From: Thermoplasmata archaeon
Lineage (GTDB): Archaea > Thermoplasmatota > Thermoplasmata > Thermoplasmatales > Thermoplasmataceae
Reading direction: 5' to 3'
Length of the DNA: 6,587 nucleotides
Assembly (NCBI GenBank): GCA_021826765.1
Contig: JAKAYK010000054.1
Location: forward strand, 1-6,587
In this document: piece by piece, positions 1 to 5,734 of the stretch
How positions within the stretch are numbered: the first letter of the stretch is position 1
Layout: every line of letters begins with the position of its first letter
Position numbers and translations under genes: made by a program
Notes under the pieces: model-generated
What the model was told of the DNA's origin: nothing
Database searches by the model: none
What the model saw: the letters and a program-made list of their open reading frames with translations, nothing else

Positions 1-540
1 TTCAATGGATTCTCCTTTAAATATGACTCTCATGCTGTTTTTTATGATTTGAAGCAATTCGTATATGATGTTTCTCTGGTTCAGGTTGTTCTCCTGGATA
101 ATTCTGTCAGGATCAATTTCTGCAGAGGTTTCTGGAAGAGGAATATATCCACCTCCTGAATTGAATCTCTGAAGATCAGAGATAGAGTTGATTCCCTTGA
201 GATGAAGTTCTTCAATTTTCATGAAGTTTTTTCCAGCCCTGATAAAATCATCTGGGCTCATGATTATGAAGTGGCTGTAGAGAGCTCCGTTTCTTCCATA
301 TGCATCCTTTCCAATGTTCTTCACGTAATTGAATGCAAGTTTTCCTGAGGGGAGTTCAAAGAATCTGTTGCACTCCTTGAATACTGCCATGTTGTAAGGA
401 TTTACAGTGCTGTGGGAATCAATGAATGCCAGATCCCCACTGGATATGCCCTCACTGTGTGTCACCATCTGGTGGCCCTTCTTGGCCCCTCTCTCTATCC
501 ATCCGTATATGACCTGGCCACCTTTCACTGTTTCACTCAT
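1..540 (-). CDS. GAP1 N-terminal-domain-like protein (GTPase-associated), 3' end cut by window edge
   Basis: An open frame of 180 codons starts with ATG at 540 and runs without a stop through position 1, so the C-terminal part lies outside the window. The start is firm: a GAGGTGA ribosome binding site ends 7 bases before it, and the ATG overlaps the upstream TGA stop as ATGA. The protein begins with a pattern I associate with the N-terminal domain of GTPase-associated protein 1 (GAP1-N): Q9..Y12-G13, G22-H-Q, S29-x-G-I-S, C57..F-F..L-P around 57-64, then G77..D79..G-R83..G85 and H90 before a hydrophobic strand. It appears soluble, with no signal peptide or membrane segment. GAP1-type proteins are encoded beside GTPases in predicted prokaryotic conflict systems, and here the GTPase gene lies directly upstream, which supports the call. 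The molecular role is unknown. The family assignment is from remembered pattern and not from a search. Confidence 0.7.
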   Translation of the reverse strand, partial: MSETVKGGQVIYGWIERGAKKGHQMVTHSEGISSGDLAFIDSHSTVNPYNMAVFKECNRFFELPSGKLAFNYVKNIGKDAYGRNGALYSHFIIMSPDDFIRAGKNFMKIEELHLKGINSISDLQRFNSGGGYIPLPETSAEIDPDRIIQENNLNQRNIIYELLQIIKNSMRVIFKGESIE

Positions 541-2138
541 AATCCGCTCACCTCAGCTATCCACTGGACAAGTGAGGTGAAATCCTTGTTGAATGTTGGA
601 TCAAACACTATATCCTTCCTTCCTCCTTCCAGTATATCAAGCTTGGGCACTATGTCTCCATCTGGTGAACGCTCTGTTTTCACGCATATCTTGAAAGCTG
701 TGAGATTCCTTGAAAGTTTACCTGCTTTCTTTGAAGTATCCCTCATGTATTCCAGAAGCTGTGCTGCGGACTTGTCTGCCACTGCATCAGGAAGCATGTC
801 AGCCTTGGAAAATATGAACGCTATCTCAACATTCTTTTTTCCATATCTCGATCCGAATAGTGCCTGAAGGACCCTGCTGTACGTCACATCGAGATTTCCC
901 CAGTTTGAGTACTCGGAACAATCAACCATGATTACATATGCCCTTGCCAGAAGCATGTACTCAAATCTGGTGCCCCTGAATCTTGCCCTGATTTCCTTGG
1001 GTGTTCCCTTGAAGTCATCAAAATGCTCACCTGCAATATCATTTATCCTGAAATGAGTCTCCTTTTTTCCGATAAAACCATTCTTAACGAAACGGAATAC
1101 AACCTCCCCGACAGTGTCTTTCTGGGTCAGGTCAGGGAACCTGTGCTCAAGCAGAATCTTGCTAATATATTCCTCCAGCAGTTCCATGCCAGGGTTCACT
1201 GAACTTTCAATACCTGTAATTTTCTCTATATCTGGCATGAACTTGAACAGATATGAAAGAAATGTTGTTTTTCCCGAACTTGGGGGCCCGGACATCACAA
1301 TTGTGTTCTCATAATCTGATAACCTTATCCTTTCCGGAGACCCACCTGAAACGGCTTGTGGTGCGGAAGATTTTAAAGGTGCCTGGCCCTTCTGTGCTGA
1401 AGCATTCGCATCAGGTTGCTGTTCCACCTTTCCACCCGCTTTCATGTGCATATATCTTGATTGCCTGAGCCCAGCCCTTGAAACAAGGGAGAAGATCATT
1501 ATTTCAAACATCATCAGGAAAACTGAATTGGTCAGATTAGAACTGGAAGCCAGAAGCGATATGGAAAATAGCATGATAAATGGTATGCTCACCCCTTTTC
1601 TTGAAGCAGATGCAATGGAACAGAATGCTGCTGTTAGGATTGCAAGAGCCCACATCTGCACATATATGCTATAAACACCACCCATGATGAAAAGTATGTA
1701 ATTCCAGTATGCTGGCAGAATGGAAAAAGGGTTGGAAAGATAAATCCCAATTGCCATGTGTGAGAAAAACAGAATTGAACCTAACATCATTCCAAATCCA
1801 GTGAAAAAAGCCATCAGTGAGTATTTTCCGGAAGTGCCGAAACCGTTGGCAAACTTCGAGGTCTGCCTCTTGATCTTCGCAGAAGAGGATTCGGATGAGA
1901 ACATGAAAATCCACCCTATAAACGGCATCATTGAAAGGAAAAGAAAAATGCCCAGTTCGCTGATGCCATTGAGGAGTTTTTTGTGTTCAGGAAAAGCAGC
2001 GATATCTGATGTATTCTTCACCATTGATATTCTATCAAAGGATATGATATACCATATTATGATAACAAGAAAAAGCAACACGGAGAAAAGGAAAATGGTG
2101 TGTTGTGAGTCAAGTGTTCCGAAAACTGCACTGTTCAT
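537..2138 (-). CDS. Membrane-anchored P-loop GTPase (DO-GTPase2-like), about six TM segments
   Basis: This 533-residue protein has two parts. Residues 1-220 hold about six hydrophobic segments (near 14-34, 61-80, 107-134, 143-175, 183-199 and 203-220), so it should sit in the cell membrane. A flexible linker rich in Ala, Gln, Ser and Lys spans about 221-275. Residues 278-533 form a GTPase-like domain: G1/Walker A is GPPSSGKT at 284-291, G3 is DIAG at 367-370 followed by E371, and G4 is SKAD at 444-447, a variant of NKxD that keeps the specificity Asp. The strand before G4 is FIF. The IxDxxGE form of G3 and the GAP1-like gene next door suggest the DO-GTPase2 group of conflict-system GTPases, though only one GTPase domain is present. 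The ATG at 2138 overlaps the upstream gene's TGA as ATGA, with only a weak ribosome binding site, so translational coupling is likely. A role in sensing or signalling at the membrane is inference; a predicted ATPase is less likely given SKAD. Confidence 0.8.
   Translation of the reverse strand: MNSAVFGTLDSQHTIFLFSVLLFLVIIIWYIISFDRISMVKNTSDIAAFPEHKKLLNGISELGIFLFLSMMPFIGWIFMFSSESSSAKIKRQTSKFANGFGTSGKYSLMAFFTGFGMMLGSILFFSHMAIGIYLSNPFSILPAYWNYILFIMGGVYSIYVQMWALAILTAAFCSIASASRKGVSIPFIMLFSISLLASSSNLTNSVFLMMFEIMIFSLVSRAGLRQSRYMHMKAGGKVEQQPDANASAQKGQAPLKSSAPQAVSGGSPERIRLSDYENTIVMSGPPSSGKTTFLSYLFKFMPDIEKITGIESSVNPGMELLEEYISKILLEHRFPDLTQKDTVGEVVFRFVKNGFIGKKETHFRINDIAGEHFDDFKGTPKEIRARFRGTRFEYMLLARAYVIMVDCSEYSNWGNLDVTYSRVLQALFGSRYGKKNVEIAFIFSKADMLPDAVADKSAAQLLEYMRDTSKKAGKLSRNLTAFKICVKTERSPDGDIVPKLDILEGGRKDIVFDPTFNKDFTSLVQWIAEVSGL
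548..554 (-). promoter_or_regulatory. Strong Shine-Dalgarno site for the GAP1-like gene
   Basis: GAGGTGA on the minus strand lies inside the last codons of the GTPase gene, 7 bases before the ATG at 540. It fits the archaeal 16S rRNA 3' end and fixes the start of the GAP1-like gene. The GTPase and GAP1-like proteins are therefore probably translated in a coupled way with independent ribosome loading. Confidence 0.75.
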
Positions 2139-3982
2139 ATGAGATCCGGCTCCACTTCCTGCCTGAAAACCTCATCGCCCTGCACCGTGTCAATTTTTCC
2201 GAACCCTTCCTTCTCCATCTTCTTCCATACTGATGTTATTTCATCATCATCCATACCAGTTTGTTTCATAATAGTTCTTTTCCTCACAATCCCGGCTGTT
2301 TTTGTTTCCTGCCCGGTAACCTCAATGATCTTCCTGTAATGTTCATCCTCAACACTTTCCTTCCCGCAGATCATCCTTGCAGCCCGTGCAAGATACATAT
2401 CATTACCATTGTATATAATGCTGCCATCTTTCATATCCACGAGCACGATCATGGAATTTCCTGAGGACAGCGTGATACCTTTTGGATTTTCCACTGTTTT
2501 CATAACTTCCTCAGAGAAACCTATAGGAGAGGCAACCAAACACATCATGAAGGATTCCTCCCCTGATGAATTGTGGAGCATTGTTCCATAAACTTCTGCG
2601 AGATCGGTCATATCAAAGGGTCTCGTGTCTATTCCAGGTTCATCCTTAAGCTTGCTGTCATGTGCATGGTACATGAGGAATATTTCAAGGCTTGCATCAT
2701 GCTTCAGGAAACTCTGCTCTGTTATCCTGAAGTTCAGTGATGTGGAAATATTTCCATCTCCTGAAGAAATGGTACTTTTTATCCTGTCAGCAATAGTCTT
2801 TATGTCTCTGCTCCTGAAATGTATATGGCGCCCATAGGAGGGAATGAAAATAGAGGAGTTTTCCATCTTTCGGAATGCATCTGACTCGTTCTGGAAGAAT
2901 TGAGTTTTTCTTATAATTGCAGTATCCATGTTGCATATTTCACCATGTTTCCCTGATTCCCCGTTCCCGGGCCCTATGAGCCTCATTGCTTCTATGATCG
3001 CAATGGGGCGCCTGATCTTCTCTGCTATGAATTTATCTGCCCTGGAAATGAGGCCATCTATTCTTGATATTTCCATGTCCATCAGGGATCTGTTCCTTTT
3101 CAGTTCAGGGTCCCTGAAAAGCTCAAGTCTCTCCTCCCTGAGATTTTCAATTATAGAATCCATTTCATTTCCCATGCGAGTCAGTGAGTTCAGAGATCCC
3201 TGTATATCCCTCTTCCTCAGTTCATCCACATTTCTCTCCATGGCAAGATTTGCAAGTTCAATTGATGTTTCCATGATCTCTCCCATCTCCCTGCTGTTGA
3301 TCTTTTCTGTCAGGGCCCTTTCAACTTCCCTCCTCTTGGATTCCATCTTCATTATTCCTTTCATGGAATTTTCATAATTCAGGAACAGCTTCCTTACCTG
3401 GCCCGGTTCCTTCTGCAGGTATTTTACCACCCCCTCATTGATCTTCTGTAACCTTAGCTTGTATCTTTCATCCATTGCTGCATACAGGGAACTTCTGATC
3501 CCGGTATCCGAATTGTCCGCCATGGAACCAACCAGATCATCAGTGTTCTCCTGGCACCATTCCTTTATGAGAGGGTAGATCCTGTCATCCTCATTCATAA
3601 GTATGGTACATATATCATCGCTGCTCAACTGGTCAAGCCTGGTGAATTTTTCAAGACTCTCTATTGCGGAATATTCCTTCTCATTGAATATCCCTATTAT
3701 CCTTTTTGTTTCAGGGTCTCTATTGTTTTCATCTACATTGTTCCTGATGGAAAGAGCTATTTTTCCAATAGAAAGCTGAAAATTTGAGATTGCGCTCTGG
3801 AATGCCTGGTTTCCAAGATTCTGCTGGCAGCCATTCCTCATCAATCCGTTAAGTGACTCCAGTTCCCTCAGAAGCGCTTTTCTTGATGTTATGTCCATAG
3901 TGTATAATTCAAGTAAATCCCTTGAAGATTCTTCATAGGATCTTCGCAATAAAGAAATGCAGTCTCCATTCATCCCTGACAT
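2135..3982 (-). CDS. Helical protein with C-terminal alpha/beta region and probable winged helix, unknown function
   Basis: I do not recognise this protein by name. From the chosen start it has 615 residues. Residues 1 to about 345 are charged and almost wholly helical with probable coiled coils, especially around 190-330. Residues 384-540 alternate strands and helices: strand 431-442, helix 456-471 ending in MLHN, strand 477-485 running into S485-P-I-G-F-S and a helix, then strand 510-515 (IVLVD) and IIYN. The strand, (S)xxGFS, helix, strand IxLxD order recalls the second half of Mrr-like restriction-endonuclease folds, but the expected catalytic E/QxK lysine is not visible. Residues 552-607 look like a winged helix. 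It is soluble and is the first gene of the operon. Starts at 4096, 4003, 3982 and 3973 are possible; the first would overlap the divergent gene. ATG 3982 is chosen because a BRE/TATA-like element lies about 24 bases upstream, which suits leaderless archaeal transcripts. Confidence 0.75.
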   Translation of the reverse strand: MSGMNGDCISLLRRSYEESSRDLLELYTMDITSRKALLRELESLNGLMRNGCQQNLGNQAFQSAISNFQLSIGKIALSIRNNVDENNRDPETKRIIGIFNEKEYSAIESLEKFTRLDQLSSDDICTILMNEDDRIYPLIKEWCQENTDDLVGSMADNSDTGIRSSLYAAMDERYKLRLQKINEGVVKYLQKEPGQVRKLFLNYENSMKGIMKMESKRREVERALTEKINSREMGEIMETSIELANLAMERNVDELRKRDIQGSLNSLTRMGNEMDSIIENLREERLELFRDPELKRNRSLMDMEISRIDGLISRADKFIAEKIRRPIAIIEAMRLIGPGNGESGKHGEICNMDTAIIRKTQFFQNESDAFRKMENSSIFIPSYGRHIHFRSRDIKTIADRIKSTISSGDGNISTSLNFRITEQSFLKHDASLEIFLMYHAHDSKLKDEPGIDTRPFDMTDLAEVYGTMLHNSSGEESFMMCLVASPIGFSEEVMKTVENPKGITLSSGNSMIVLVDMKDGSIIYNGNDMYLARAARMICGKESVEDEHYRKIIEVTGQETKTAGIVRKRTIMKQTGMDDDEITSVWKKMEKEGFGKIDTVQGDEVFRQEVEPDLI

Positions 3983-4001
3983 GTAATCAGTGAAAACAAA
4001 C

Positions 4002-4017
4002 ATATATATCTTTTCAA
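4002..4017 (-). promoter_or_regulatory. BRE/TATA promoter of the three-gene minus-strand operon
   Basis: On the minus strand TTGAAAAG is followed directly by ATATATAT (4009-4002). This is the purine-rich BRE plus TATA arrangement of archaeal promoters. The box centre is about 24 bases before the ATG at 3982, so transcription should begin at or very near that codon. A second, poorer AT-rich box (TAATATAAT, 4028-4020) would serve the ATG at 4003 instead. Confidence 0.5.
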
Positions 4018-4019
4018 TG

Positions 4020-4029
4020 ATTATATTAG
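4020..4029 (+). promoter_or_regulatory. Candidate TATA element for the AAA ATPase gene
   Basis: ATTATATTAG on the plus strand is the best TATA-like element upstream of the ATPase gene. Initiation about 26 bases downstream would give a short leader to the ATG at 4095. TGATATTGAA at 4035-4044 is a weaker alternative that would suit a start at 4068. The element is back to back with the promoter of the opposite operon, so the two could share a regulator. Confidence 0.35.
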
Positions 4030-4067
4030 AATGTTGATATTGAATTATTCTTTGTGGGCCCCTACTG

Positions 4068-4077
4068 ATGAATTCAT
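4068..4077. repeat. 10-bp perfect palindrome ATGAATTCAT in the divergent region
   Basis: A perfect inverted repeat covers the first possible start codon of the ATPase gene. A looser pair, TTCAAT (4013-4018) and ATTGAA (4039-4044), flanks the TATA-like elements. Either could be an operator, and the winged-helix protein of the operon would be a natural candidate regulator. Both are short enough to arise by chance. Confidence 0.25.
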
Positions 4078-4094
4078 TACAGGGTGTTTCTTCC

Positions 4095-5216
4095 ATGCCT
4101 GAAAAACATCAGGATTATGGTAGGATAAGGGAACTCCTGAGGCAGGGAATTGAGTTGCAGGCATCAGGAAAGAAGGAAGATGCATCTGCTTTGTATGAAG
4201 AGGCACTGGGTATCCTTGGAAGCTACTACGCCAGGGCAGATGTTTTCAGGAAGGAAAGAATAAAAAGGCAGATGGCTGGACTCCAGAAGGCCATTGATGG
4301 GATGAAGGGGAGTGAAAAGAGTGTAAATTCATCCTGGAGGGATGGTGAGAATATCATAAAGGAACTTGGGCTCACCATAACGCATGGAGAGGGGCCCACC
4401 ATGAACCAGGTTGCAGGCATGGATGATCTCAAGAAAGAGCTTTTCCTCAAGATCGTATATCCCATGAAATTCCCTGAACTTGCAGAGGATTTCAATGTCT
4501 CATCCGGTGGCGGGTTCATTCTCTACGGGCCCCCAGGAAACGGGAAGACGTTCATTGTGAAGGCCCTTGCAAGAGAGATAGAGATGAATTTCATATATGT
4601 CAATCCTGCAACCCTTATGAGCCAGTGGTTCGGCAATTTCGAGAAGAATATCTCACTTCTTTTCAGAGCTTCAAAACTTCTCTCTCCTAGCATACTCTTC
4701 TTTGATGAACTGGACAGCCTTTTCCCCTCAAGGGACAGATCACAGAGCGATGCATCCAGGAGAGGCGTTTCACAGTTCCTCAATGAGATTGGCGGATTCA
4801 CATCAGGGCAGGGAAACCCTGTCATATTGCTTGGCGCAACCAATGTGCCATGGCAGCTTGACGAAGCTGTCACAAGACCGGGAAGATTTGACAGACTCAT
4901 TTATGTTCCTCCACCCGACAGGGCATCAAGGGAAAGCATCGTGAAAAACTTCATGTCCTCTGTGAGCAGGAAGGGGAAAATTGATTACAGTTCCATCGGG
5001 GAGAAGACCAGTGGCTACAGTTCTGCAGATGTGGAATACCTGTGCAGGCATGCCTGCCAGAATGTGTTCCAGAGAGCCATAGACAGATCGGGTGATGATA
5101 TTGTGACAACAGGTGATATAATCAAGGCAATGTCCGTGATCAGGCCATCCATCAGTGCTGAAACTGTCACCAGATATGAAAAATACAAAGACCTGAAATC
5201 AGGCACATCAATTTAG
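4095..5216 (+). CDS. MIT-domain AAA ATPase, Vps4/CdvC-like
   Basis: From ATG 4095 the protein has 373 residues. Residues 8-71 form a three-helix MIT-like domain with the typical helix carrying G-K-K-E-D-A..LYEEAL; a linker follows to about 95. The AAA domain has Walker A GPPGNGKT at 145-152, pore-loop MSQWFGNFEKN with W178, Walker B ILFFDELD at 200-207 (D204, E205), sensor 1 N250 and arginine fingers R261 and R264 in RPGRFD. The lid carries SGYSSADVEYL, and the tail RPSIS..TVTRYEKY is the C-terminal signature of the Vps4/katanin/CdvC group. All catalytic residues are present, so it should be an active hexameric unfoldase or filament-disassembling ATPase in the cytoplasm. MIT domains bind partner tails such as ESCRT-III/CdvB, but no such gene is in the window. 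ATG 4068 (382 residues) is an alternative; 4095 is preferred because GGTG lies 9 bases before it. The last 9 bases overlap the convergent gene. Confidence 0.9.
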   Translation: MPEKHQDYGRIRELLRQGIELQASGKKEDASALYEEALGILGSYYARADVFRKERIKRQMAGLQKAIDGMKGSEKSVNSSWRDGENIIKELGLTITHGEGPTMNQVAGMDDLKKELFLKIVYPMKFPELAEDFNVSSGGGFILYGPPGNGKTFIVKALAREIEMNFIYVNPATLMSQWFGNFEKNISLLFRASKLLSPSILFFDELDSLFPSRDRSQSDASRRGVSQFLNEIGGFTSGQGNPVILLGATNVPWQLDEAVTRPGRFDRLIYVPPPDRASRESIVKNFMSSVSRKGKIDYSSIGEKTSGYSSADVEYLCRHACQNVFQRAIDRSGDDIVTTGDIIKAMSVIRPSISAETVTRYEKYKDLKSGTSI

Positions 5217-5723
5217 TCTGTCATAGAACCAGTAAGCGTCCCATGGTGCAGTGATCAGGGTATCCCCTTCTCCTGCATTGCTGTCCGTGAGTTTTCCATA
5301 AATGCACATTCGCCGTTCCTCAAAGAGGAACTCGTATTCCTTCCTCATGACTGCAGAGTAGAAGAGGAAAAATGCCCTGAAGAGTGAATATGTTATTTCT
5401 GAATTCAGTGAAGCCATGTCCCTGCTGTTTGCCTCCACATATTTTGATACTGTCTCAAGCCCAAGATCAAGGACCTTCTTCTTGATCTGCATCTCGCTGC
5501 TGATCTCAGACTGTATGGAGGATGCAGATGTGCATTCCATGTTCAACACAGGTATCATGGGATTCTTTTCGCTCACTTCATTGATGATCTTTTCTGTGGA
5601 CTGCCCAAGGGCAATGAAAATTCTTTTCGGTCCCATGCCCTTAACATACTTCAGGAGCTTCTTCAGATCATCACTCTCTGAATTTTCTCCCATGTTTCCG
5701 TATGCTATGACAGTGCATCCCAT
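5208..5723 (-). CDS. Unknown 171-residue protein, alpha/beta N-terminus and helical C-terminus
   Basis: I do not recognise this family. Residues 3-60 look like a small Rossmann-type unit: strand CTVIAYGN followed by a helix, strand KRIFIALGQST, a helix, and strand PVLNMECTS. From about 60 to 140 it is mostly helical with aromatic-rich stretches (FRAFFLFYSAVM), which are amphipathic or buried rather than clear membrane segments. The tail ends PWDAYWFYDRLN. There is no signal peptide and no catalytic motif I can name. ATG 5723 is chosen because AGGTGAT sits 4 bases upstream; GTG 5732 and ATG 5729 would start inside that site. The gene begins right after the aCPSF1 stop (TAG at 5735-5733), so it is almost certainly co-transcribed with aCPSF1 and may be coupled to it. 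A role linked to RNA 3'-end processing is possible from context only. Confidence 0.7.
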   Translation of the reverse strand: MGCTVIAYGNMGENSESDDLKKLLKYVKGMGPKRIFIALGQSTEKIINEVSEKNPMIPVLNMECTSASSIQSEISSEMQIKKKVLDLGLETVSKYVEANSRDMASLNSEITYSLFRAFFLFYSAVMRKEYEFLFEERRMCIYGKLTDSNAGEGDTLITAPWDAYWFYDRLN

Positions 5724-5727
5724 CCTC

Positions 5728-5734
5728 ATCACCT
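5728..5734 (-). promoter_or_regulatory. Shine-Dalgarno site overlapping the aCPSF1 stop codon
   Basis: AGGTGAT on the minus strand begins within the TAG stop of the aCPSF1 gene and lies 4 bases before ATG 5723. It favours that ATG over the GTG at 5732 and the ATG at 5729, and points to re-initiation by ribosomes finishing aCPSF1. Confidence 0.5.

Noticed and set aside
412..867. Plus-strand open frame of 151 codons
   Set aside because: It lies opposite the GAP1-like and GTPase genes, has no ribosome binding site or recognisable motif, and its composition (Ser/Phe/Leu-rich) is that of an antisense shadow.
1756..2142. Plus-strand open frame of 128 codons
   Set aside because: It is antisense to the membrane part of the GTPase gene, with no supporting motif or ribosome binding site.
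2928..3377. Plus-strand open frame of 149 codons, hydrophobic and Ser-rich
   Set aside because: It is the complement of the charged helical region of the first operon gene; a membrane-like look arises from reading Glu/Lys/Arg codons backwards.
3983..4096. N-terminal extension of the first operon gene from ATG 4096
   Set aside because: It would overlap the divergent ATPase gene and cover both promoter-like elements; the added 38 residues look unlike the charged helical protein that follows.
4523..4900. Minus-strand open frame of 125 codons
   Set aside because: It is antisense to the AAA domain, whose Walker, sensor and arginine-finger motifs prove the plus-strand reading.
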